Source: Streptomyces cellulosae
GTDB lineage: Bacteria > Actinomycetota > Actinomycetes > Streptomycetales > Streptomycetaceae
DNA length: 64,000 nt
Assembly (NCBI RefSeq): GCF_000721105.1
Contig: NZ_JOEV01000004.1
Span: 1 to 64,000 of the forward strand
Direction of reading: 5' to 3'
A program made the translations under genes and the position numbers. This document shows, one piece after another, positions 9,522-17,341 of this stretch (position 1 is its first letter; each line of letters begins with the position of its first letter). The notes beneath the pieces are model-generated. The model was not told the origin of the DNA and made no database searches. It worked only from the letters and a program-made list of their open reading frames with translations.

Positions 9522-10471
9522 GACTCCTCCACGGTGAAGTGGTCGAACACGGCCTGGACCGTCGTGCCGGGGTAGTTGAGGTTCACGGCGCTCGCCACCA
9601 CGCCCGCGTCGAGGGCGCCGCTCGCGGAGGGCACGGTCGCGCTCGCGATCTCGTTCCAGGAGAGGCCGTTGTTGGTGCTGGTGTACGCGGTGTAGGTGGT
9701 GCCGGAGCGGACCAGGCGCAGCAGGGCGGGATGGGTGGAAACGCCGCCGCCTGCCCAGGTGTCGAGGTGTCCGTTGCCGTCGCTGTCGGTCATGAACTCC
9801 ACGCCGTACGACTTCGACATGGTCAGTACGGCGTAGCCGCCCTTCTCCGGCGCGGTCAGGTCGTTGGCGACGGCGATCCCGTACTTGGCGGTGGGGTTGT
9901 CGCTGCCGGTGAGGCTGACCGTCTCGACCTGCACCACGCTCGACTCGGCGGCGGAGCCGGGAAGGAGGATGCCCCCCTTCTCGTCGGTGCCGCCGGAGAA
10001 GTCGCGGCCGCCCGCCCAGATCACCAACTGGCTGCCGTACTGGCCGAACTTGGCGTCGTCGGTGGTGGCGAACGTCCGGTAGGGGTCCCGCACTCCATTG
10101 GGCTCGTAGGGCACGGTGAACGTCTTCGCGGACCGCGCGCAGTCGCTGCTGTGATCGTTGACGTCGAATACCACGTGCGCGGTGAACGACACGTCCCCGG
10201 CCATGTCGGCCGGGATCGCCGTCTCCCAGCGCCGGGTTGTCTTCGTGCCGGGCCGCAGGTCGCCGAGCGGGATGGTCTTCGCCGCGGTGGTGGCTCGGGG
10301 GTTGATCAGATGGAGCACGGCGTTGAGGAGGGGGAAGGGACAGTCGTTGGTGAGGACCGCGGTGGCGGTGACCTTGTCACCACTGGCCGGCTCGGCCGGC
10401 TGCGTGGTGACGGTGAGGGTGGGTCCCAGGGCGTCGAACTGGGTGCCGTTGCTGATTCCCATGCCGGTCAC
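9518..10471 (-). CDS. Beta-sandwich accessory protein without signal peptide (NEW3-like plus shared C-terminal module)
   Basis: 317 residues and no catalytic domain. Residues about 15-125 are a NEW3-like fold (LTVTTQPAEPASGDKVTATA). Residues about 135-317 are the locus-wide beta-sandwich module (FGQYGSQLVIWAGGRDFSGG, DSDGNGHLDTWAGGG). Both its start and its stop lie in GTGA overlaps, with the GH29 fucosidase upstream and the 298-residue protein downstream, and both neighbours are in the same relative frame step. There is no signal peptide. It most resembles a carbohydrate-binding tail that became, or is expressed as, a separate polypeptide behind the Tat-exported fucosidase. Confidence 0.75.
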   Translation of the reverse strand: MTGMGISNGTQFDALGPTLTVTTQPAEPASGDKVTATAVLTNDCPFPLLNAVLHLINPRATTAAKTIPLGDLRPGTKTTRRWETAIPADMAGDVSFTAHVVFDVNDHSSDCARSAKTFTVPYEPNGVRDPYRTFATTDDAKFGQYGSQLVIWAGGRDFSGGTDEKGGILLPGSAAESSVVQVETVSLTGSDNPTAKYGIAVANDLTAPEKGGYAVLTMSKSYGVEFMTDSDGNGHLDTWAGGGVSTHPALLRLVRSGTTYTAYTSTNNGLSWNEIASATVPSASGALDAGVVASAVNLNYPGTTVQAVFDHFTVEES

Positions 10472-11916
10472 CGGGCCCAGTCGACGGTGAAGACGTTGGC
10501 GATGTCGCTGGGCAGGGAGGACGGGACGGTGATGTTGATCTTTCCGTCACGGCGGGTCCACCGCAGACTGCCGCTCGTGCCGAGCAGCCGGATCCGGGAC
10601 GTGGCGCTGATGGGGATGTCGCCGGGCACCGAGAGGGTGCCGCTGGGCTTGCCCAGCACGATGATGTTGAACTTGCCCGGGGAGACGGTGTAGCGGATGC
10701 CGAGCGGCGTGCCCTCCTCTTCCGCCCGCACCCAGGGCGTCGACCCGTAGATCGCGGCGCCGTTGACCTTCAGCCAGGCGCCGATGTCCTTCAGCCGCTC
10801 CTGCATGATCTCGGGGATCGTGCCGTCCGGTTTGGGGCCGATGTTGAGCAGCAGGTTGCCGTTCTTGCTGACCACGTCGGCGAGCAGCTGGATCAGGAAC
10901 TCCGAGGTCTTGTAGTCCTCGTCGGGCTCGTGCTTGTTGTAGCCCCAGGAGTAGCCGATGGTCATGCAGCATTCCCACTTCTGCGGGTCCATCGTGGGGT
11001 TGGTGCGCTGCTCGTACGTCGCGAAGTCGAAGTGGGTGTCGAACCGGTCGTTGATCACGACACCCTTGGGGTTCCTACGGTTCTTGGCCTGGTTGTAGTA
11101 GTGGGCCATGGGTTCTTCACTGCGCCACGGCGGGTTGCCGGTGGGCCGGAACCACTGGCCGTCGGCCCACAGCAGCTCCGGGTCGTAGCGGTCGACGATC
11201 TCGTACAGCTGCTTGAGCTCGTAGTCGCCGACGTAGTCCTGGACCGGCTTGTAGCCGGTCATCGGGATCTCCTGGTCGGTGTAGAAGTTGCGCATCGGCC
11301 GGCCGATCGCCGGGTTGAAGAACTCGCCGAGCGAGTAGTACAGGCCCGGCCGCACGGTGCCGCGCTTGCGGGCCGCGGTCATCAGCTCACCGACGAGGTC
11401 ACGCTTCGGGCCGTACGCCACGGAGTGACGGTCTGTCACCTTGCTGGGGTAGAGGGCGAATCCGTCGTGGTGCTTGCTGGTCAGCGCGAAGTACTCGGCG
11501 CCCGCCTGCTCGAACAGCTTCACCCAGGCGTCGGGGTCGTACTTCTCGGCCTTGAACTGCGGGATGAGGTCGTCGTAGGTGACGTTCTCGCCATAGGTGT
11601 CGCGGTGGTACTTCCACTCGGCGGTGTCCTTGGTGCTCTGGTACCACAGGTACCACTCGGAGGCGCTCCTCGGTGTCGCGCCGCCGATCACCGAGTAGAT
11701 GCCCCAGTGGACGAAGATGCCGAACTTGGCGTCCTTGTACCAGCGCGGAACGGGATGGGTGTCGAGGGACGCCTTGGTGGGCTGGTAGTCGGGGATGCCC
11801 GGGAGGCCGGACGCAGTTCCCGCCGCGAGTGCCTGGGCGGTGCCGGGCGGGGCCAGCAGCACCGCGCCGCCGAGGGCGGCCGCGGTGGTCATGAAGTGTC
11901 TGCGGTTGACTGCCAT
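10468..11916 (-). CDS. Secreted alpha-L-fucosidase, GH29
   Basis: A 482-residue Tat-exported enzyme (NRRHFMTTAAALGGAVLLA). GH29 features are WYKDAKFGIFVHWGIYSV, LTSKHHDGFALYPS and the nucleophile motif ELLWADGQW, with Asp252 as the predicted nucleophile. The C-terminal beta-sandwich ends at DWAR. The enzyme removes terminal alpha-L-fucose with retention of configuration. ATG 11916 is preferred over the GTG five codons upstream because AGAGG lies 7 nt before it. The stop overlaps the GTG of a signal-less beta-sandwich gene. Whether it prefers alpha-1,2 or alpha-1,3/4 linkages cannot be told from sequence. Confidence 0.93.
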   Translation of the reverse strand: MAVNRRHFMTTAAALGGAVLLAPPGTAQALAAGTASGLPGIPDYQPTKASLDTHPVPRWYKDAKFGIFVHWGIYSVIGGATPRSASEWYLWYQSTKDTAEWKYHRDTYGENVTYDDLIPQFKAEKYDPDAWVKLFEQAGAEYFALTSKHHDGFALYPSKVTDRHSVAYGPKRDLVGELMTAARKRGTVRPGLYYSLGEFFNPAIGRPMRNFYTDQEIPMTGYKPVQDYVGDYELKQLYEIVDRYDPELLWADGQWFRPTGNPPWRSEEPMAHYYNQAKNRRNPKGVVINDRFDTHFDFATYEQRTNPTMDPQKWECCMTIGYSWGYNKHEPDEDYKTSEFLIQLLADVVSKNGNLLLNIGPKPDGTIPEIMQERLKDIGAWLKVNGAAIYGSTPWVRAEEEGTPLGIRYTVSPGKFNIIVLGKPSGTLSVPGDIPISATSRIRLLGTSGSLRWTRRDGKINITVPSSLPSDIANVFTVDWAR

Positions 11917-11942
11917 ATACGTGCCTCTCACTGGGATGTCGA

Positions 11943-14093
11943 TCAGGCGTGCGTGGAGAAGGAGTCGAAGAGTGCTGTCGTGATCTGGTCGGGGTAGTTG
12001 AGGTTGACGGCGCTCGCGACCATTCCGGCGTCGCCGGTGCCGCTCGCGGAGGGAACGGTGGCGGTGGCGACCTGCTGCCAGGCGGTGCCGTCGGAACTGG
12101 CGTACGCGGTGTAGCTGGTGCCGTCCCGGACGAGCTTCAGCCAGGCGGGGTGGTACGAACTGCCGCCGCCCGCCCAGGTGTCGAGCTTCCCGTCGCCGTC
12201 GCTGTCGGTCAGGAACTCCAGGCCGTACTGCGCGGACATGGTGAGCACCGCGTAGCCGCCCGCCTCGGGCGAGGTGAGGTCGTTGGCGACGGCGATCCCC
12301 GCCTTGGCGGACGGGCCGCTGCCGGTCTGACCGACAACCCGGGCGGTCACGGTGCCGGACGGGGGCGCCGCGTCCGCGAGGTAGACCACCGCCTTCTCGT
12401 CCTTCCAGCCGGACAGGTCCTGGCCGCCCGCCCAGATGGCGAACTGGTCGCCGTTCTGCGCGAATTGGGCCTTCTCGGTGGTGGTGGCGGCCGTCAGATA
12501 CGGCGCCCGCACCTCGGACGGAGCGGGGGTCACCGTGGCGTCCACACTGTCGGAGTCGTGGCGGGTGCGGCCGTCCTGGAGGAAGGAGGTGCGTACGCCG
12601 ATCGCGTGGGTGCCCCAGGTGGTGTCGGCCGCGGGGGTCACCGTCCAGGTGACGGTGGCGCTGTCGCCCGGGGCGAGGGAGCGTGTCCGCGTACTGCCGG
12701 CGGGTTCGGCGGACCAGCCGTCGGGGAGGTCGAGGCGCGTGCTGACCTGGGTGACCGCTGTGGTGCCGGTGTTGGTGACGGTCGACGTGATCTCCGTGCC
12801 GTCGCCGCCGGCTTGCAGGGTCGGCCGGTAGGGGGTCAGCCGGACCCGGGCCGAGGGGCAGTCACGGGCCACCCGCAGGCCGGCGAGGTCGACGGCGTCG
12901 GCGAACGCCTTCATCCCGGTGTCGTTGGGGTGCAGATGGTCCCCGGAGTCGAACGCGGTGGCGTAGCGGGTCGGGTCGTCCGGGTCCCGTACGGCCTTGT
13001 CGAAGTCCGCGTAGCCGTCGAAGACGCCGCCGTCGCGCACGAACGTGTTGACCTTCTGCCGGTCGGCCTCCTTGGCCTCGGTCCACCAGTCGCCCCAGCC
13101 GCGATACGGCACGACGGTCGCGCCGATCACACGCAGCCCGCGTGCGTGGGCGCGGCGCACGATCTCCTTCATGCCGTCGATCACCTGGTCACCGGTGGCG
13201 CCGCCCCAGCTGAGGTCGTTGACGCCCTCGAAGAGGACCACTGTCCTGGCGCCCGGCTGCGACAGCACGTCGCGCTCCAGCCGGTCCAGCGCCGACGGGT
13301 TGCCGTCGACGCCGGCCGTGATCCGGTTGCCGCTGATGCCCTCGTTCAGCACTCCGGCAGTGGTCGAGCAGGCCGACAGCCGCCCCGCCAGATAGTCGGG
13401 CCAGCGCCGGTTGGCGTTCGACGTGGAGGCCGCGCCGTCGGTGATGGAGTCACCGAGCGCCACCACGGCGCCCGCCGCGTCACCGCCCTGTACGTCGACA
13501 CCGGTCAGGAACGGGAAGGTGGAATCGGTCCTGGTGAAGGCGTCCCCGTCGGCGTCCGAGGCGTGGTCGCCACCTCCGTCGGGCGTCCAGTAGACCGTTT
13601 GGAGGCCCATCCAGTGCTGGCTGATGTGGGTGAGCCGGCCGGGGAAGTACAGGCTGACGACCAGGTCGCCACGGGCGGGCACGGTGAGCCGGACCTGATC
13701 GCTGGCGGCCTGCTCACCGGCGGGGATCGTCACCTCGCTCTTCCCGCCGAACCGCAACTGCTGCGGCTTCGTGACGGCGGAACCGCCGTCACCGCGCCCC
13801 ACGGTCGCGCGCCCGATCGTCACCGGCTCGGTGGTGAAGTCGTTGGTCAGCCGGATGCGTACGCTCGATCCGCCCGCACTCACCCGTACCGGGATCCGCA
13901 CCGTCACCTCGGAGGTGCCCGGGTCGTACGAGGCGTGCTGCGCGGTCGCCCACGTCCCTGTCCACCCCGGCAGCCCGGCCCCGGCCGAGGCGGCCGGGGT
14001 CGCCGGAAGCAGGGCGGCCACGGTGGCCGCCAAGGCGGTGGCCAGAACCGCGAATCTCCGGTGCGCGCGCAGATGTTCAAGCCGTCCAGACAC
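11943..14093 (-). CDS. Secreted SGNH/GDSL esterase with NEW3-like and C-terminal binding module
   Basis: 716 residues with a Sec-type signal (RFAVLATALAATVAALLPATPAASA). A jelly-roll of about 150 residues (GWTGTWATAQ to QTVYW) precedes an SGNH hydrolase: block I ALGDSITDG with Ser216, block III GVNDLS, block V DSGDHLHPND with the Asp-x-x-His pair. This architecture is typical of XynE-like SGNH esterases, which remove O-acetyl groups from polysaccharides. A NEW3-like domain follows (about 410-520), then the locus-wide C-terminal module. A 62-bp stretch here is identical to DNA in the distal GH31 gene. GAGG sits just before GTG 14093. Inferred role: deacylation that clears the way for glycosidases. 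Confidence 0.88.
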   Translation of the reverse strand: MSGRLEHLRAHRRFAVLATALAATVAALLPATPAASAGAGLPGWTGTWATAQHASYDPGTSEVTVRIPVRVSAGGSSVRIRLTNDFTTEPVTIGRATVGRGDGGSAVTKPQQLRFGGKSEVTIPAGEQAASDQVRLTVPARGDLVVSLYFPGRLTHISQHWMGLQTVYWTPDGGGDHASDADGDAFTRTDSTFPFLTGVDVQGGDAAGAVVALGDSITDGAASTSNANRRWPDYLAGRLSACSTTAGVLNEGISGNRITAGVDGNPSALDRLERDVLSQPGARTVVLFEGVNDLSWGGATGDQVIDGMKEIVRRAHARGLRVIGATVVPYRGWGDWWTEAKEADRQKVNTFVRDGGVFDGYADFDKAVRDPDDPTRYATAFDSGDHLHPNDTGMKAFADAVDLAGLRVARDCPSARVRLTPYRPTLQAGGDGTEITSTVTNTGTTAVTQVSTRLDLPDGWSAEPAGSTRTRSLAPGDSATVTWTVTPAADTTWGTHAIGVRTSFLQDGRTRHDSDSVDATVTPAPSEVRAPYLTAATTTEKAQFAQNGDQFAIWAGGQDLSGWKDEKAVVYLADAAPPSGTVTARVVGQTGSGPSAKAGIAVANDLTSPEAGGYAVLTMSAQYGLEFLTDSDGDGKLDTWAGGGSSYHPAWLKLVRDGTSYTAYASSDGTAWQQVATATVPSASGTGDAGMVASAVNLNYPDQITTALFDSFSTHA
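12392..12453 (-). repeat. 62-bp sequence identical to 27183-27244
   Basis: Lies in the shared C-terminal module of the SGNH esterase and matches the equivalent part of the distal GH31 gene without a mismatch, including wobble positions. The surrounding module DNA differs, pointing to recent gene conversion or module shuffling. Confidence 0.9.
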
Positions 14094-14102
14094 GGTTCCT
14101 CC

Positions 14103-15323
14103 TCAGGAACAGCCGCGGCCGAGGCCGAGCGACGTCAGGTCGATGGAGTCGGCGAATGCCTTCATCCCGGCGTCATTGGGATGCAGATGGTCACCGGAGT
14201 CGTACGCGGCGCCCAGCAGCCGCGGATCCTCCGGGTCCCGGACGGCCCGGTCGAAGTCGGCGTAGTCGTCGAAGATCCCGCCGGAGTCCCGGACGAACGC
14301 GTTGACCTGCTGTCGCCGCGCCTCCGTCTCCTCGCTCCAGCCGCCCCAGGTGAAGTCCTTGTACGGGGTGATCGTGGCGCCGACGACCCGCATCCCGCGC
14401 TGGTGGGCCCGGTGGGCGATCGTCTTCATGCCGGCGATGATCTGTTCGGCACTCGCCCCGCCGAGATCGTTGATCCCCTCGAAGAGGATCAGGGTCCGGG
14501 CGCCCGGCTGGGAGAGCACATCCCGTTCGAGCCGGTCGAGCGCCGAGGGGTTGGTCTCGGACCCGGCGGTGATCCGGTTGCTGGTGATGCCCGCGTTGAG
14601 CACCCCGGCGCCGGGCCGGCAGGCGTTGAGGCGGGCGGAGAGAAGGTCGGGCCAGCGCCGGTTGGTGTCGGCCGTCGAGAAGGACCCGTCGGTGATCGAG
14701 TCGCCGAGCGCCACCACCGACCCGGTCCTCGGCGCGGTCACGTCGACGCCGCTGAGGAACGGCCAGCTCGTGGTGGTCCAGGTGTAGGCGTCGCCGGAGG
14801 TGTCGGCGGCGTGGTCGCCCGCCCCGTAGTCCGTCCAGTACACGGTCTGCTGCGCCCACCAGTGGTCGGTGATGTGCGTGACCTGGCCGGGCAGATGGAG
14901 ACTGACGACCAGGTCGGTCAGGGCCGGCACGGCGAGTGGGACCGGATCGCTGACAGCCTGGCCGCCAGGCGGGATCGTGACCGCGCGCTTCCCGCCGAAC
15001 CGCAGGTCGTACGGGCGGGCCACGGCGGAACCGCCGTCGCGCAGGCCCACGGTCGCGTGCCCGATCGTCACCGGGTCGGTGGCGTAGGCGTTGGTGAGCC
15101 GGATGCGTACGGACGAGCCGCCGACGCTGGTGTGCACCGGCATCCGTACCGTCACCTCGGACATCCCCGAGACTTCGTAGTGCTCACTGGCCGCCGTCGC
15201 CCAGGTCCCCGTCCAGCCGCGCCCGTCGCCTTGCTGACCGGCCTCGGCGGGGGCCACCATCCCGGTCATGACGGCCGAGACCGCCAGGAGCAACGCCGCG
15301 AGCCTGCCGCGCATCCCGTGCAT
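14103..15323 (-). CDS. Secreted SGNH/GDSL esterase
   Basis: A 406-residue paralogue of the next gene that stops after the esterase domain. Signal peptide MRGRLAALLLAVSAVMTGMVAPAEA, jelly-roll GWTGTWATAASEHYE to QTVYW, then SGNH blocks: ALGDSITDG with Ser209, GINDLGG, and DSGDHLHPND with Asp378 and His381. Predicted extracellular carbohydrate O-acylesterase. It lies 11 nt after the GH31 stop and 9 nt before the larger SGNH gene, so the pair is a tandem duplication within the operon. Two esterases with different tails suggest that the target glycan is acylated at more than one position. Confidence 0.88.
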   Translation of the reverse strand: MHGMRGRLAALLLAVSAVMTGMVAPAEAGQQGDGRGWTGTWATAASEHYEVSGMSEVTVRMPVHTSVGGSSVRIRLTNAYATDPVTIGHATVGLRDGGSAVARPYDLRFGGKRAVTIPPGGQAVSDPVPLAVPALTDLVVSLHLPGQVTHITDHWWAQQTVYWTDYGAGDHAADTSGDAYTWTTTSWPFLSGVDVTAPRTGSVVALGDSITDGSFSTADTNRRWPDLLSARLNACRPGAGVLNAGITSNRITAGSETNPSALDRLERDVLSQPGARTLILFEGINDLGGASAEQIIAGMKTIAHRAHQRGMRVVGATITPYKDFTWGGWSEETEARRQQVNAFVRDSGGIFDDYADFDRAVRDPEDPRLLGAAYDSGDHLHPNDAGMKAFADSIDLTSLGLGRGCS

Positions 15324-15334
15324 GTGACGCCCCT

Positions 15335-17341
15335 TTACTGTTCCGCGCCGGTGCGCCCGAGCGCCTCGTACGCCTTGGTGGCGCCCTTGGCCTTGAGGTT
15401 CACGAACGCCGGGGTCACGCCGAGCGGCGCCGCGTATCCCTTGAGCGTCACGGGGCCGTGGACGACCTTGCCGTTGGTGACGTCACGCCATGTTCCGGTG
15501 GGCAGGAAGACGTCCCGGGTGGTGCCTTCGTCGAGCTTCGGCGCGGCGAGCACGGCCGGGCCGAGCATCCACTCGTCGGCGACCGTGTAACTCGCCTCGT
15601 CCTTCGGGAAGTCGAAGAACAGCGGCCGCATGATCGGATCGCCGGTCTTGAGCGTGCCCCGCACCTGGTCCCAGATGTAGGGGGCGAGCTTCTCGTGCGT
15701 CTTGATCGCCTGCCGGTAGAGGCCGACCGTCTCGCGGTCGTAACGGACCCACTCGCCGGTCGTCGCGTCCCGAACGCCGGTGGGCGACGTCGAGGCGTAC
15801 ATCAGCGGCATCAGGGAGGCCGCCTGCGCCCAGCGGGCCAGGACCTGCTTGGTGGGCGGCGGGTAGCTGAGCGAGCCGCCGATCATGTCGGTCTCCACGA
15901 ACGGGTAACCGATCGTGGAGACCGCCAGGTTGGCCGAGACCGCGGCGCGCAGCCCCGCGAAGGTGGTCGGTTTGTCGGCCGTGCGGGTGGCGAAGCCCTT
16001 GGCCTGCGCGGCGTTCCACGCGACCCGCAACCCTGCCCCCTGCTGGTCGAACGCGTCGGCCAGCTCGGTGCCGTACTTCACGTAGTCGGCGCGGGTGGCC
16101 CCCGGGTAGGGGGCGCACCGGTCGTCGAAGAAGGCGGTGTCGAACTTGAACCCGGCGACCCCCGACTCCGTTGTCTGTGCCGTCAGATCGTCGGTGTACC
16201 ACTGCCGGGCGGCCGGGTTCGCCAGGTCGATCAGCCCGGTCTGGCGGCCGTTCCACCAGGTGAACAGGCACGGCTTGGTGGGGTCGGACGGGTCCTTCAG
16301 CAGATACCCCTTGTCGACGGCCTCCGGGAAGTTGGCGGCGGTCTCGGGCATGTACAGGCCCGTCCACATGCCGAGGTCGAAGCCGAGGCGACCGAGTTGC
16401 CTGGACAGGGCGGGCAGATCGGGGAAGCGTTCGCCGAAGTCGGCGGCGATCACGCTCTCCTCGATCTGCACCGCGTGCCCGCCGAGCCCGGCGCCGGCCA
16501 GCGCCCGGGCCCAGGCGAGGACGTTCTCCTGGGTCTGCTCGCCGTAGAGCTGCGCCCAGGAGTTCCAGAGGGGGGTGGCGTACTGCTCGTAGGGGGTGTC
16601 GGTGCGTTCGGGCTTGCCTACCAACTCGATGTGGTCGCGGTAGACCTCGGCGGGGGTGTCCTCGACGAACACCGTGGAGGCGGAGGGGCGTTCACCGGTG
16701 ACGGTGAACTCGCCGAGCCCGTTGCCGCCGGAGTTGATCCGCACGTCCATCGGGTCGTTCGTGTCCGCCCGCAGTCCGGTGGCGCTGGAGGTGTACCAGA
16801 AGGGGGAGACCACCTGGTACGACGCCGGGCTGAACCCGGTGTCCACCACCTGACCGGAGTCCAGCGGCCACGGCTGCACGGTCTGGTCGCTGTTCTCGCC
16901 GTGCCCGTACCAGTGGCCGGCGCTGCCGAGGTCGTAGGCCGTGCTGAGCGCGTCGGCCCGGGTGCCCGACAGGGTCCAGTTCATGTCGTACCGGTCGGAG
17001 CGCAGGGTGATCCGCAGATCGACGCTGACGCCCGGCAGGTCGGTGGCGGCGGTGACGCGCAGGGTGTTGCCGTCACGGGTGCTGCCGGTCACCTCCCGGA
17101 CGATGTGCCAGTCGGAGCCGATCCGGAACCGGAACGCCGCGGGCGCGGTGGCCAGCACGGTCCGGCCCGCCCGCACGGTGGTGACGGTCAACCGGTCTGT
17201 GGCGACGCGCAGTTCGTAGGCGGGTGTCGTGAAGGTGATCGGCCCGGAGTCGGCGGCCGCCGGCGCCGTGCCGAGCAGCGGGGCGGCCAGGGTCAGGGCC
17301 GCCGCGCCGCAGCGGACGGCTCGTCTCGCCGTGGGGGGCAT
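15335..17341 (-). CDS. Secreted GH31 family glycosidase (proximal copy)
   Basis: 668 residues with a Sec signal (AALTLAAPLLGTAPAAA). It has an N-terminal beta-sandwich, a TIM barrel and beta C-domains ending in PLGVTPAFVNLKAKG. Predicted nucleophile is Asp401 in AGFKFDTAFFDDRC and acid/base Asp485 in GYPFVETDMIGGS, replacing the WxDMNE form of classical alpha-glucosidases. Specificity is unknown; family activities include alpha-glucosidase, alpha-xylosidase and alpha-N-acetylgalactosaminidase. Compared with its paralogue at 26734-29778 it lacks the C-terminal accessory domains, and the barrel segment IQLDDKW is replaced by VQIEESV. The ATG shares one base with the GH35 stop (TGATG). The longer upstream open frame belongs to the GH35 gene's other frame. 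Confidence 0.9.
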   Translation of the reverse strand: MPPTARRAVRCGAAALTLAAPLLGTAPAAADSGPITFTTPAYELRVATDRLTVTTVRAGRTVLATAPAAFRFRIGSDWHIVREVTGSTRDGNTLRVTAATDLPGVSVDLRITLRSDRYDMNWTLSGTRADALSTAYDLGSAGHWYGHGENSDQTVQPWPLDSGQVVDTGFSPASYQVVSPFWYTSSATGLRADTNDPMDVRINSGGNGLGEFTVTGERPSASTVFVEDTPAEVYRDHIELVGKPERTDTPYEQYATPLWNSWAQLYGEQTQENVLAWARALAGAGLGGHAVQIEESVIAADFGERFPDLPALSRQLGRLGFDLGMWTGLYMPETAANFPEAVDKGYLLKDPSDPTKPCLFTWWNGRQTGLIDLANPAARQWYTDDLTAQTTESGVAGFKFDTAFFDDRCAPYPGATRADYVKYGTELADAFDQQGAGLRVAWNAAQAKGFATRTADKPTTFAGLRAAVSANLAVSTIGYPFVETDMIGGSLSYPPPTKQVLARWAQAASLMPLMYASTSPTGVRDATTGEWVRYDRETVGLYRQAIKTHEKLAPYIWDQVRGTLKTGDPIMRPLFFDFPKDEASYTVADEWMLGPAVLAAPKLDEGTTRDVFLPTGTWRDVTNGKVVHGPVTLKGYAAPLGVTPAFVNLKAKGATKAYEALGRTGAEQ
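15552..15722 (-). repeat. 171-bp block 97% identical to 27854-28024 in the other GH31 gene
   Basis: Runs of 86 bp (15552-15637) and 62 bp (15661-15722) match the distal GH31 gene perfectly, separated by 23 bp with 5 mismatches. It encodes the conserved KLAPYIWDQV to WMLGPAV region. Flanking sequence is much more diverged, which suggests gene conversion. Confidence 0.9.
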
